Counted from the stretch's first letter, positions 44,559 through 53,859 are shown. The stretch: DNA of 64,000 bases from Pedobacter sandarakinus (GCF_026240095.1 NZ_JAPIVG010000001.1:682001-746000), one strand, 5' to 3'. Notes: generated by a model from the letters alone, not told the origin. Numbers and translations: made by a program.

Positions 44559-46100
44559 TTATAGGTCGAACTTTATACCTTGTGCAAGCGGTAAGGTATC
44601 TGAATAATTGATGGTATTGGTTTGTCTACGCATGTAAGCTTGCCAGGCATCAGATCCACTTTCCCTGCCACCGCCAGTTTCTTTCTCACCCCCGAAGGCA
44701 CCGCCAATTTCAGCACCCGAGGTGCCGATGTTTACGTTTGCTATGCCACAATCAGATCCTTTTACAGAGAGAAACAACTCTGCTTCCCTTAAGTTTAGTG
44801 TCATAATTGCAGACGACAAGCCTTGAGGGACACCATTCTGCAATGCAATCGCTTCCTCCAAGGTTTTATATTTAATCAGGTATAATATCGGGGCAAAGGT
44901 CTCATGTTGAACAATGTCAAAATGATTCTCTACTTCTGCAATACATGGTTTTACGTAACATCCGCTAGCATAATGGTCTCCCGTTAACACGCCACCTTCT
45001 ACAACGAAATTACCGCCTGCTGCTTTACATTTTTTGATGGAATCCAAGTAAGCCGTTACTGCATGTTGGTCGATCAGCGGACCGACATGATTACTTTGAT
45101 CCAATGGATTGCCAATTCGAAGTTGGTCGTATGCCCGCACTAACTTATCTTTAAAGGCTTCGTAAACATGCTCATGTATAATCAATCTCCTGGTCGAAGT
45201 ACATCTCTGCCCGGCAGTACCAACTGCACCGAAAACGGCGCCAATTAAACTCATATCTAAATCTGCGTGCTCAGAGATAATAATGGCATTGTTACCACCT
45301 AGCTCTAACAATGTTTTGCCTAAACGGCTTGCCACAGTAGCTGCAACTTCTTTACCCATCCTGGTAGATCCGGTTGCAGAGATAAGCGAAACCCTTGTGT
45401 CTTTTGTCATTAACTCGCCGATAGTTCTATCGCCAATAATTAAGTTAGATACCCCTTCATCAATGCCATTATTTTTAAAAACTTCGCCAATAATATGTTG
45501 GCATGCAATAGCAGTTAGGGGTGTTTTTTCTGATGGCTTCCAAATGCATACGTTACCACAAACCAGCGCCAAGGCAGCATTCCAGCTCCAAACGGCAACA
45601 GGAAAGTTAAATGCAGAGATAATGCCGACAATCCCTAGCGGGTGCCATTGCTCGTACATGCGGTGGCTCGGGCGCTCACTGTGCATGGTAAGGCCATACA
45701 ATTGTCTTGATAAGCCAACAGCAAAGTCGCAAATATCAATCATCTCCTGCACCTCACCGTAACCTTCCTGGAGACTTTTACCCATCTCGTAAGAAACCAA
45801 AGTACCCAATGCATCTTTGTTCTTTCTTAAAGCATCGCCAAACTGGCGAACGATATCTCCGCGTTTCGGTGCCGGAACCATGCGCCATGACACAAATGCT
45901 GATGCTGCTTTCGAAACTACCTGACCATAATCAGCATCGGTTGCCACTTTCGCTGTAGCAATATGCTTTCCATCAACAGGCGAAATACTTTCAAGCGTAG
46001 AATCATTCGAATCTCCTCCCCAATAATTTCCCGTACTGAATGCGGGGTTATTGGCTTTTATGCCCAATTGGTCTAAAACTGATTGAATATCTGTGTTCAT
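44559..46100 (-). CDS. Aldehyde dehydrogenase, ALDH7/antiquitin type
   Basis: A 513-residue NAD(P)+-dependent dehydrogenase. The catalytic Cys300 lies in Gly-Gln-Arg-Cys-Thr-Ser-Thr-Arg-Arg and Glu266 in Leu-Glu-Leu-Gly-Gly-Asn. The Pro-Leu-Gly-Ile-Val-Gly, Asn-Phe-Pro-Val-Ala-Val-Trp and Trp-Lys-Pro-Ser-Glu blocks match the ALDH7 class, whose human member (about 511-539 residues) oxidises alpha-aminoadipic semialdehyde in lysine breakdown. A role in lysine catabolism or as a general stress dehydrogenase is likely but not shown here; no other lysine genes are adjacent. Confidence 0.9.
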   Translation of the reverse strand: MNTDIQSVLDQLGIKANNPAFSTGNYWGGDSNDSTLESISPVDGKHIATAKVATDADYGQVVSKAASAFVSWRMVPAPKRGDIVRQFGDALRKNKDALGTLVSYEMGKSLQEGYGEVQEMIDICDFAVGLSRQLYGLTMHSERPSHRMYEQWHPLGIVGIISAFNFPVAVWSWNAALALVCGNVCIWKPSEKTPLTAIACQHIIGEVFKNNGIDEGVSNLIIGDRTIGELMTKDTRVSLISATGSTRMGKEVAATVASRLGKTLLELGGNNAIIISEHADLDMSLIGAVFGAVGTAGQRCTSTRRLIIHEHVYEAFKDKLVRAYDQLRIGNPLDQSNHVGPLIDQHAVTAYLDSIKKCKAAGGNFVVEGGVLTGDHYASGCYVKPCIAEVENHFDIVQHETFAPILYLIKYKTLEEAIALQNGVPQGLSSAIMTLNLREAELFLSVKGSDCGIANVNIGTSGAEIGGAFGGEKETGGGRESGSDAWQAYMRRQTNTINYSDTLPLAQGIKFDL

Positions 46101-46224
46101 ATAGCTAACGATTTACACAAAAAAACAAAAAATTAAGTTAAAGGAGGTTAAATTTGATGGTTTACTTTAACATATTATTTGATACCTTGGTTTAAAGTGA
46201 ATAGACTTACAAAATTTCATAAAG

Positions 46225-48735
46225 ATGACTAAAACATTTCTTAGCGCCAGTGCACTAATGGCTGCTATATTTGTCTCGAGCATTAGCTTTGCTCAAGAAA
46301 AACCCGTAGAACAAGCCAGCAATTTGTTGGCATATAGGGTAACTGCACCAAAAATTAACGACCTTATTCATACAAAGCTTGATGTAGCTTTTGATTATGG
46401 CAAACGCCATCTAATTGGGAAAGCCTGGATTACCCTGAAACCACATTTTTACGCTACGGATTCATTAACACTTGATGCGCAAGGCATGGATATCAAAACC
46501 GTTGCACTCGTTGGCGCAAAGGGGAATACACCTTTAAAATATACCTACAACGAAAATAAATTGTTCATCACCCTAAATAAAAAATATTTAAACACCGAAA
46601 AATATACCGTCTACATTGCTTACACCGCTAAACCAGACGAGTTGAAGGTGAAAGGAAGTGCGGCAATTACAGATGCAAAAGGCTTATACTTCATCAATCC
46701 GGATGGTACTGATCGGGATAAGCCTGTTCAAATCTGGACACAAGGTGAAACCGAATCTTCTTCAGCATGGTTTCCAACGATAGATAAACCAGATCAGAAG
46801 ACTACTCAGGAAATTTCGATGACGGTGCAAGCCAAGTATACAACCCTTTCTAATGGCAGATTGGTTAGTCAGAAGGCAAATGGAAATGGCACCCGAACCG
46901 ATACCTGGAAAATGGATCTTCCACATTCGCCTTACCTTTTTATGATGGCTGTGGGTGATTTCAAAATCACTAAAGATGCATATAAAGGCAAGGAAGTCAA
47001 CTATTACTTAGAGCCTAAATTCTCTCCTTACGCCAAGCAAATTTTCGGAAAGACGCCAGAAATGATGAAATTCTATAGCAATATTTTAGGCGTAGACTAT
47101 CCTTGGAACAAATATGCCCAGGTAGTTGCAAGAGATTATGTTTCCGGAGCAATGGAAAATACTACCGCCACCCTCCACGGCGAACAGGTACAAAAAACCG
47201 ACCGTGAATTACTGGATGGGAACGAAGAAGGCACCATTGCACACGAACTTTTTCACCAGTGGTTTGGCGATTACGTGACGGCAGAATCTTGGTCTAACCT
47301 CACCATGAATGAATCTTTTGCCACCTTTGGAGAAATCGTTTGGCACGGCCATGACGCGGGCAGAGATGCAGAAGACAAATCTCGATACGAAAAGCTACAA
47401 TCTTACATCAGCTCTACCAAAAATGGCGAAAGCCCAACTCTTGCTCGTTTTTATTATGGTGATAAGGAAGATATGTTCGATAATGTTAGCTATGCCAAAG
47501 GATCAATCATTCTGTATGCCATGAAGAACCAAATGGGTGACGACGCTTTCTATAAAGGCTTAAATAAATACTTAACCACAAACGCTTTTAAGAATGGCGA
47601 GACCCATCAATTAAGGTTGGCGATGGAAGATGTTACCGGGAGAGACTGGAGTCCATATTTTAACCAATGGTATTATAGCGGCGGCCATCCAATCTTAGCT
47701 GTTGATTATGGCTATAGCGGGGGGAAGGCAACCATTAAAGTGAAACAAACGCAGGATACCGGCGTACAAACCTTTACTTTACCTGTTAAAGTTGATATCT
47801 ATGTTGGCGGACAGAAGATCAGAAAAGAAATCATCATTAATAGCAGAACACAAGATTTTAGCTTCGACGTTGCCAGTAAACCAGACTTAATCGATTTCGA
47901 TGCTGATAAAATTATCGTAGGTGAAATCAATGATAATAAGGTTGCAGAAGATTATTATTTCCAATATAAAAATGCACCAAGTTATGCCAACCGCATAGAG
48001 GCTTTACAATTTATTATGCAAAGTAAAGCTAAGAGCGGACAGCAGGTTCTATTGAGCGGTCTGAAAGATAAATCAGGAGATTTGCGTGCTTTAAGTATTG
48101 CTGGGTTAAACTTAGAAGATACTGAAATTAAAACACAGGCTTTGCCAATATTAATGCAGCTGGCTAGAATAGATAAAGATACTGAAGTAAGGGCTGCAGC
48201 ATTAGCAAAGCTGGCCGAAACAGGAGATCAGGGCTACAAATCTTTGATGGTGGAGAGCATAAAAGACAGATCGTACCGAGTAATTGCTGCCGGTATTGGT
48301 GGATTAGCGAAATTGGCTCCACAAGAAAGTGCATCAGCACTGGAAGGCCTGGATGCTGACACTAAAGATCACATTGCTGCTTCGATAGCCGAAATTTATA
48401 TCAGCGACCCTAAAGACGATCATCAGCCCTTTTATTCGAACATCATGGCCAATGGCGATCGCAATAAAATCTTTGGTACCATTGGCCAATATTTCCAGTA
48501 CCTAAGAGCAAACACCAATCCAGTTACTACGCAAAAAGGCATTGACGATATTAACAATGCAATAAAACGATTGAAACTAGAAACCTATTTAAACAAGCAG
48601 CTATCTGGTGCTTATGCAAATACAGCTCAGGCGAAAACACAACAAGCTACATCTGCAAGCGGAACTAACAAAAGCAATCTAAATAAGCAGGCAGAAATAT
48701 TTAAAAATGCTGCTGCAGTCTTAAGCAAAGAGTAG
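46225..48735 (+). CDS. M1-family aminopeptidase with C-terminal HEAT-like region
   Basis: An 836-residue exported metallopeptidase. The signal peptide ends Ser-Phe-Ala-Gln. The substrate-binding Gly-Ala-Met-Glu-Asn is at 308-312, and the zinc motif is His340-Glu-x2-His344 with Glu363 in Asn-Glu-Ser-Phe. The domain order (N-terminal beta, catalytic, beta, helical) is complete to about 600. The last 230 residues form alpha-helical pairs with HEAT-like Ala-Leu repeats, longer than many M1 members. It likely trims peptides in the periplasm. Confidence 0.93.
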   Translation: MTKTFLSASALMAAIFVSSISFAQEKPVEQASNLLAYRVTAPKINDLIHTKLDVAFDYGKRHLIGKAWITLKPHFYATDSLTLDAQGMDIKTVALVGAKGNTPLKYTYNENKLFITLNKKYLNTEKYTVYIAYTAKPDELKVKGSAAITDAKGLYFINPDGTDRDKPVQIWTQGETESSSAWFPTIDKPDQKTTQEISMTVQAKYTTLSNGRLVSQKANGNGTRTDTWKMDLPHSPYLFMMAVGDFKITKDAYKGKEVNYYLEPKFSPYAKQIFGKTPEMMKFYSNILGVDYPWNKYAQVVARDYVSGAMENTTATLHGEQVQKTDRELLDGNEEGTIAHELFHQWFGDYVTAESWSNLTMNESFATFGEIVWHGHDAGRDAEDKSRYEKLQSYISSTKNGESPTLARFYYGDKEDMFDNVSYAKGSIILYAMKNQMGDDAFYKGLNKYLTTNAFKNGETHQLRLAMEDVTGRDWSPYFNQWYYSGGHPILAVDYGYSGGKATIKVKQTQDTGVQTFTLPVKVDIYVGGQKIRKEIIINSRTQDFSFDVASKPDLIDFDADKIIVGEINDNKVAEDYYFQYKNAPSYANRIEALQFIMQSKAKSGQQVLLSGLKDKSGDLRALSIAGLNLEDTEIKTQALPILMQLARIDKDTEVRAAALAKLAETGDQGYKSLMVESIKDRSYRVIAAGIGGLAKLAPQESASALEGLDADTKDHIAASIAEIYISDPKDDHQPFYSNIMANGDRNKIFGTIGQYFQYLRANTNPVTTQKGIDDINNAIKRLKLETYLNKQLSGAYANTAQAKTQQATSASGTNKSNLNKQAEIFKNAAAVLSKE

Positions 48736-48750
48736 AAACATTTATCGTGC

Positions 48751-48789
48751 AAAAAAGGTTGGCACGTTACATCGTTGCCAACCTTTTTT
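48751..48789. terminator. Bidirectional terminator after the M1 peptidase gene
   Basis: A 14-bp perfect stem (48751-48764 and 48776-48789; core ggttggca/tgccaacc) with A- and T-runs on its two sides, between convergent genes. Confidence 0.85.
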
Positions 48790-48807
48790 TATATTTAAAA
48801 TTTCTAA

Positions 48808-49263
48808 CTAGAACTTGCAGTCGTCTTTCCTTCGGGTATCTATTAAATAAACGATTTGCCAACCACCTTCTCCCTTAACCAATTGGAAAGAGTTTACGCC
48901 GCAATGGCTAAATTTCTCATCCACATAAAACTTATAATCCGTCCATACGCTTGCCAACGGACCATCTACCAATATTTTCGTAAACACAATGCGTTCATCG
49001 AATTTTTGCGGGTGTGGCGAACCAATCAACTTGATAAACCCATCTAACGACTCGTTCCGTACTACTGTTTTTCCATCTTTGTTGCCAACAGTTTGAAAGA
49101 TGCAGTCCTTTGCGAAAGCAGACCGGGCAAGTGTACTGTCACCGCTCTTCATACCGGCAAACAAGTTATTTACCACCATTTTTATCTCCTTTTCTTCATC
49201 CTGGGCAAATAAATTTACGCACATTCCTACCCAAAAAAGGACAAACAGTACTGGTTTTTTCAT
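48808..49263 (-). CDS. Exported NTF2-like (SnoaL-type) protein
   Basis: A 151-residue protein with a signal peptide ending Leu-Phe-Ala-Gln. The rest is the cystatin-like NTF2 fold: helical start, then Leu-Ala-Arg-Ser-Ala-Phe-Ala-Lys-Asp-Cys-Ile, and a late Trp-Gln-Ile-Val-Tyr-Leu-Ile-Asp-Thr-Arg-Arg. Such domains often bind small ligands or act as lumazine-like or isomerase enzymes; no catalytic set is evident. It carries conserved-looking Cys pairs near 50 and 130. Function unknown. Confidence 0.8.
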   Translation of the reverse strand: MKKPVLFVLFWVGMCVNLFAQDEEKEIKMVVNNLFAGMKSGDSTLARSAFAKDCIFQTVGNKDGKTVVRNESLDGFIKLIGSPHPQKFDERIVFTKILVDGPLASVWTDYKFYVDEKFSHCGVNSFQLVKGEGGWQIVYLIDTRRKDDCKF

Positions 49264-49512
49264 GACTTATACATTACCTTATTCGTATAAATTTATACTA
49301 TTTTTGTCATAGAAGTGAACAGGAACCGCGAAATTGAAAAAATCATTCGATTATTCACATAGTAAAAACACCTCCAACAAGGTTAATTTTCAGGTATTTA
49401 GGTTGTATTTGCATGTCTATGTTAATAATTATTTCTAAACATGTCTGTTAAAATTGCTAAACTTAGGAAGTATAAAGTGAGGATTTGGCACGGTTCTTTA
49501 ATTTAATAGTAT
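49264..49512. promoter_or_regulatory. Divergent promoter region with perfect palindrome
   Basis: GTATAAATTTATAC (49285-49298) is a 14-bp perfect palindrome 22 bases from the NTF2-like gene's ATG. A perfect plus-strand -7 box TATTTTTG lies at 49299-49306, about 200 bp before the TPR gene. A -24-like sigma54 half (TTGGCACG, 49485-49492) lies 20 bases before the TPR gene, but its -12 half lacks the GC. Confidence 0.35.
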
Positions 49513-50916
49513 ATGGAAGAAGACTTCTTTTTTGAATCCAACGAAGATGCACAACGTTCAGTAGAACGTTACGAAGAGATGCTCCGCAATCAGGATCAAT
49601 ACTTTTTTGATGCTGGAGCCTTTGAATATATTGTAGATTTTTACATTGAAAAAAATGATCCTGTAAAGGCCTTGCAAGTGGTAGACTATGCCATTAATCA
49701 ACATCCTTATGCAACAGTATTTTTAATTAAGCAGGCACATCTTTTCATTTTAACGAATAATCACGATCAAGCTTTTATTGCTTTGCAGAAAGCAGAGCTA
49801 CTAGAACCATCTGAGGCAGATATTTACCTGCTTCGTGGTAATATATTTCAAAATACCGAACGTTTTAGCGAAGCCTTAGAAAATTATGAAAAAGCATTAG
49901 GACTTGCCGAAAGCACAGATGAAATTCTACTGCAAATGGCCTATGTTTACCAAAGCATGGGCGACTATGAAAGCGCAATTACCTATATTAAGCTTAGCTT
50001 GGAGCAAAACATGGAAAACCAGGATGGTTTATATGAATTGGCTTTCTGCTATGACGTGTTAGATAAACAGGAAGAAAGCATTAAGTTTTATCAACAATAT
50101 ATCGATACCGATCCGTATTCTTATGCTGCATGGTACAACTTAGGAAACAGCTACCATAAACTTAATCTCTTTGAAAAAGCTATCGACGCCTATGATTATG
50201 CCATCTTAATTAAGGAAGATTTTAGTTCGGCCTATTTTAACAAGGGAAATGCTTTAGTGCAGCTAGATAAGTATGATGAAGCTATCGATGTTTATAAGCA
50301 AACTTTTGAGTACGAACAGCCCAATGCAGATACCTATTGTGCCATTGGCGAGTGTTTCGAAAAGCTCGAAAAAATGGACGAGGCCCGTTCTTATTATAAA
50401 AAATCGGTAAAAATGGACCCTAAAATGGCCGATGCCTGGTTTGGAATTGGCGTAACCTTAAACCATGAAGAACGCTATTTCGAATCGCTCCACTTTTACA
50501 AGAAAGCAATCGATTTAGAAGCAGAAAATGGTGATTTCTGGTTTGCAATGGCAGATGCCTACTATAAATTAGGGCAAATAGAAGAATCAATTGCGGCATA
50601 CGAAAAGGTTTTAGAATACAACCCAATGGATGTTGAGGCCTGGTTAGATTTTAGCACAGTACTTTATGAGCAGGGTAAGCTATTAGAAGCATCAGAAACC
50701 ATGGCCGAAGCGATAAAGAACAACCCAGAAGCCGCAGAACTTTATTATAGAATGGTTGCCTACCTTTTTGCACTTGGAAGTTATGCCGATGCACTTGGCT
50801 ACCTGGAAACTGCGTTAACTACCGATCCGGAGAAACATTATATACTGTTCGAATACTTGCCACAACTGCAAGACAACAGCGCAATTATAAACGTGATAAA
50901 CCGTTATATTCGCTAA
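49513..50916 (+). CDS. Tetratricopeptide-repeat protein
   Basis: A 467-residue soluble protein made of about twelve TPR units; the pattern Trp/Tyr-x2-Leu-Gly-x2-Tyr with Ala and Pro at fixed spacing is seen repeatedly from about residue 40 to 450 (for example Ala-Trp-Tyr-Asn-Leu-Gly-Asn, then Ala-Tyr-Phe-Asn-Lys-Gly-Asn). No signal peptide or enzyme domain. It is likely a cytosolic scaffold for protein interactions. A hairpin follows and separates it from the comA-like gene 60 bp on. Confidence 0.88.
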   Translation: MEEDFFFESNEDAQRSVERYEEMLRNQDQYFFDAGAFEYIVDFYIEKNDPVKALQVVDYAINQHPYATVFLIKQAHLFILTNNHDQAFIALQKAELLEPSEADIYLLRGNIFQNTERFSEALENYEKALGLAESTDEILLQMAYVYQSMGDYESAITYIKLSLEQNMENQDGLYELAFCYDVLDKQEESIKFYQQYIDTDPYSYAAWYNLGNSYHKLNLFEKAIDAYDYAILIKEDFSSAYFNKGNALVQLDKYDEAIDVYKQTFEYEQPNADTYCAIGECFEKLEKMDEARSYYKKSVKMDPKMADAWFGIGVTLNHEERYFESLHFYKKAIDLEAENGDFWFAMADAYYKLGQIEESIAAYEKVLEYNPMDVEAWLDFSTVLYEQGKLLEASETMAEAIKNNPEAAELYYRMVAYLFALGSYADALGYLETALTTDPEKHYILFEYLPQLQDNSAIINVINRYIR

Positions 50917-50923
50917 AACCGAC

Positions 50924-50964
50924 GTGAAAAAAATTTAATAAATAAATCTCAAAATTTTTTTCAC
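50924..50964 (+). terminator. AT-rich hairpin between TPR and comA-like genes
   Basis: A 13-bp perfect inverted repeat, 50924-50936 (gtgaaaaaaattt) with 50952-50964 (aaatttttttcac). A near -7 box CACTTTTG (50962-50969) overlaps its right arm, 7 bases before the comA-like ATG. Confidence 0.5.
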
Positions 50965-50976
50965 TTTTGTACACAT

Positions 50977-51744
50977 ATGAATTACCCATTATTAAACGTT
51001 CCCGAGCGTCCATCTAAACCACGCCAAAAAGGCTTAACAATGGTTATGGATAAGGGATTAAGCCTACGCCAGGTTGAAGATTTTATTGAAGTTGCCGGCG
51101 TTCATACAGATATTGTAAAGTTAGGTTGGGCTACATCGCATGTTACCCCTAATCTTAAAGAAAAATTGGCTTTGTATAAAAGCGCTGGCATTCCAACTTA
51201 TTTTGGTGGAACATTATTCGAGGCATTCATTATTCGTAATCAGTTTTCAGATTATCAACGGGTTTTAGAACAATATGGGATGGAATATTGCGAGGTTTCT
51301 GATGGATCTATCGAAATTGAACACGACCTAAAATGCAACTACATTAGCGAGCTATCTAAACAAGTAACAGTAATTTCTGAAGTTGGAAGCAAGGATGCGG
51401 CGAAAATTTTTGCTCCATATAAGTGGATTAAATTGATGAAAGCAGAAATTGAGGCTGGTTCTTGGAAAGTGATTGCTGAAGCACGCGAAGGCGGAAATGT
51501 TGGTATTTATAGGGGTAGTGGCGAAGTGCGTGAGGGATTGGTGGACGAAATTCTAACCCAAATTCCAGAAGAAACAATTATTTGGGAAGCACCCCAGAAA
51601 GAGCAGCAGGTATGGTTTATTAAATTAATCGGCACCAACGTTAACCTTGGCAATATTGCTCCAGCTGAAGTTATTCCTTTAGAAACAATTCGTTTAGGTC
51701 TGAGGGGAGATACCTTTGATTATTTTCTCAACCAAGTAAAATAA
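50977..51744 (+). CDS. Phosphosulfolactate synthase (ComA) family protein
   Basis: A 255-residue TIM-barrel protein. It closely follows archaeal ComA, which adds sulfite to phosphoenolpyruvate in coenzyme M synthesis: Met-Asp-Lys-Gly-Leu, Val-Lys-Leu-Gly-Trp-Ala-Thr-Ser, Gly-Gly-Thr-Leu-Phe-Glu, Glu-Val-Ser-Asp-Gly-Ser, Trp-Glu-Ala-Pro-Gln-Lys-x-Gln-Gln-Val, and Gly-Leu-Arg-Gly-Asp-Thr-Phe are all present. Coenzyme M itself is not expected in this lineage, so the product may feed another sulfonate, for example precursors of sulfonolipids; this is inference. It is followed by aroE after 77 bp. Confidence 0.88.
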   Translation: MNYPLLNVPERPSKPRQKGLTMVMDKGLSLRQVEDFIEVAGVHTDIVKLGWATSHVTPNLKEKLALYKSAGIPTYFGGTLFEAFIIRNQFSDYQRVLEQYGMEYCEVSDGSIEIEHDLKCNYISELSKQVTVISEVGSKDAAKIFAPYKWIKLMKAEIEAGSWKVIAEAREGGNVGIYRGSGEVREGLVDEILTQIPEETIIWEAPQKEQQVWFIKLIGTNVNLGNIAPAEVIPLETIRLGLRGDTFDYFLNQVK

Positions 51745-51821
51745 ATAAATTTGTTATTGCGGGTCGTGATTATTTTTAAACCAAGAAAATAATTGCGACT
51801 CGCATTCATGTTTATATGCAT

Positions 51822-52565
51822 ATGAAAACATACGGGTTAATCGGGTTTCCACTATCTCATTCATTCTCTAAAAAATATTTTAGCGAAAAATTCATCAATG
51901 AGGGCATTGCAAATCACCAGTACGAATTATTCCCTATTGAAGATATTAAGTCTTTGCCAGATTTATTAGAGAAAAACCCTTCACTTTGTGGCTTAAATGT
52001 AACCATACCACATAAAGTGAATGTGCTTTGTTATTTAAACGAAATTGAAGATGCCGCAGAGAAAATTGGAGCTGTAAATTGCATTTCCATTAAAAGTTTT
52101 GATGGTGAGAATTACTTGAAGGGGTATAATACTGATGCCTTTGGTTTTGAAGAATCTTTAAAACCCCTGTTACAACCTCAACACACCAAAGCGCTTATTT
52201 TCGGCGACGGCGGAGCAGCAAAGGCCGTTAAATATGTACTTGATAAACTTAAAATTAAATATTTGGTTGTAGTGCGTAAACCGCAACCCAATACAATTTT
52301 GTATGCTGAAATAACCGATGAAATTTTATCAACTCATCAATTACTAATTAATACCACCCCGCTGGGAATGTCTCCGAATATAGATAGCTATCCGGAAATC
52401 GACTACAACAGACTTGGACCTGCGTATTTGGCTTACGATTTAGTATACAACCCGCTAGAGACTATCTTTTTGCGCAAGGCAGCAGCTCGTGGTGCACAAG
52501 TAAAAGATGGCCTGGAAATGCTACATAAACAAGCTGAAAAAGCCTGGGCAATTTGGAATAAATAA
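51822..52565 (+). CDS. aroE: Shikimate dehydrogenase
   Basis: A 247-residue NADPH enzyme of the shikimate pathway. The substrate loop is Pro-Leu-Ser-His-Ser-Phe-Ser (about 8-14), followed by Leu-Asn-Val-Thr-Ile-Pro-His-Lys with the catalytic Lys near 66. Asn-Thr-Asp-Ala-Phe-Gly supplies the Asp near 105, and Gly-Asp-Gly-Gly-Ala-Ala-Lys-Ala is the NADP loop near 128. ATG 51822 is chosen over 51816 because it gives the usual N-terminus. It lies between comA-like and gldD genes on the same strand. Confidence 0.94.
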   Translation: MKTYGLIGFPLSHSFSKKYFSEKFINEGIANHQYELFPIEDIKSLPDLLEKNPSLCGLNVTIPHKVNVLCYLNEIEDAAEKIGAVNCISIKSFDGENYLKGYNTDAFGFEESLKPLLQPQHTKALIFGDGGAAKAVKYVLDKLKIKYLVVVRKPQPNTILYAEITDEILSTHQLLINTTPLGMSPNIDSYPEIDYNRLGPAYLAYDLVYNPLETIFLRKAAARGAQVKDGLEMLHKQAEKAWAIWNK

Positions 52566-52626
52566 TCAGTCTTAATCTCTTTGATTAGGCAAGTTTGAAG
52601 TATTCATGCGTTATGGTTAACATATT

Positions 52627-53214
52627 ATGAAAATAAAACAATTAGTTTTTCTTGCCTCGGTGTTTGTTTTATGTTTTGCTGCGTGTCAAAATAATGACTA
52701 TAGCCCTAAGCCTAAAGCTTATTTTCGAATTGTTTACCCAGAAAAAGCTTATCAGATTTTTGATGATAAAGCCCCCTTCAGCTTCAGCTACCCAGTTTAC
52801 GGGAGTGTTGAACCCTACAAGGGTAGAGATGCAGGACGCTATTGGTACAACCTTCATTTTAAACAGTTCAATGGATATCTTCATTTAACTTATTATGATG
52901 TTTCAGGAAAAGGCGCTTTCGATGAGATGGTGGAAGACGCCAGAAAACTTGCATTTAAACACACGATAAAGGCTAGTGCAATTGATCAGAAACTCATCAA
53001 TTATCCAGATAAAAAAGTATATGGAATTTATTATGCGATAGAGGGAAACACAGCATCCTCCATCCAGTTCTTTTTAACTGATAGTGCCAAGCACTATTTT
53101 AGAGGTGCGCTGTACTTTAATGAGCGTCCGCAGTATGACTCAATCGCTCCGGTAATTAATTTCATCAAAACAGATATAGACACCCTTATTTCTACGTTCA
53201 AGTGGAAAAACTAA
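52627..53214 (+). CDS. gldD: Gliding motility lipoprotein GldD
   Basis: A 195-residue lipoprotein with lipobox Phe-Ala-Ala-Cys and lipidated Cys20. The start Tyr-Ser-Pro-Lys-Pro-Lys-Ala-Tyr-Phe-Arg-Ile and the Tyr-Tyr-Asp-Val block are characteristic of GldD. In Flavobacterium GldD is needed for gliding and type IX secretion-linked surface motility. In Pedobacter relatives it can be kept in non-gliding strains, so motility is not certain. Six bp separate it from the MBL hydrolase gene. Confidence 0.9.
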   Translation: MKIKQLVFLASVFVLCFAACQNNDYSPKPKAYFRIVYPEKAYQIFDDKAPFSFSYPVYGSVEPYKGRDAGRYWYNLHFKQFNGYLHLTYYDVSGKGAFDEMVEDARKLAFKHTIKASAIDQKLINYPDKKVYGIYYAIEGNTASSIQFFLTDSAKHYFRGALYFNERPQYDSIAPVINFIKTDIDTLISTFKWKN

Positions 53215-53220
53215 TAAGAT

Positions 53221-53859
53221 ATGATTACGGTAAAAACCTTTACTTTTAATGCCTATAGCGAAAACACGTATCTTTTGTTCGATGAAACGAAAGCTTGTGT
53301 AATCATAGATCCCGGAATGTATGAGGGTTTTGAGGAAAATCAATTAGCATTTTTCATCAGGCAGGAAAGCCTTAACCCAGTTTTACTCTTAAATACACAC
53401 TGCCATATCGACCATGTTTTCGGAAATAGTTTCGTGTTCGATACTTACGGGCTTAAACCTCAATTTCATGCAGGAGAGTTACCAATTTTAAATGCAGTTC
53501 CAGGTTATGCGCCTGCGATGGGTTTTACCCGCTACCAACGCTCACCACTTCCAAATACCTTTTTACCAGAAACAGGTGAGGTTAAATTTGGCAATAGCGT
53601 GCTTTCAATCATTTTTTCGCCAGGCCATTCCCCAGCACATTTATGCTTTTACAGCGAAACTGATCACCTTTTAATTGGAGGAGACGTTTTATTCCAGGGC
53701 AGTATTGGCCGTACAGATTTGCCCGGAGGAAACCATCAGCAACTTATTCAAAACATTTCAGACAAAATCTTCGTTTTACCTGACGAGACTGTTGTTTATC
53801 CCGGTCATGGTCCAACAACCACCATTGGGTTTGAGAAACAGCATAATCCGTTTTTTTAA
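53221..53859 (+). CDS. MBL-fold metallo-hydrolase
   Basis: A 212-residue metallo-beta-lactamase-fold enzyme. The zinc motif is Asn-Thr-His-Cys-His-Ile-Asp-His (about 60-67). Further ligands are in Gly-His-Ser-Pro-Ala-His (about 138-143), Gly-Gly-Asp-Val-Leu-Phe (about 157) and Tyr-Pro-Gly-His-Gly-Pro (about 195-200). It resembles glyoxalase II-like hydrolases common in bacteria. The substrate is not predictable. It follows gldD with a 6-bp gap. Confidence 0.92.
   Translation: MITVKTFTFNAYSENTYLLFDETKACVIIDPGMYEGFEENQLAFFIRQESLNPVLLLNTHCHIDHVFGNSFVFDTYGLKPQFHAGELPILNAVPGYAPAMGFTRYQRSPLPNTFLPETGEVKFGNSVLSIIFSPGHSPAHLCFYSETDHLLIGGDVLFQGSIGRTDLPGGNHQQLIQNISDKIFVLPDETVVYPGHGPTTTIGFEKQHNPFF

Noticed and set aside
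45283-45762. 159-codon frame antisense to the aldehyde dehydrogenase
   Set aside because: Shadow of a well-supported gene; composition is typical of the complementary frame.
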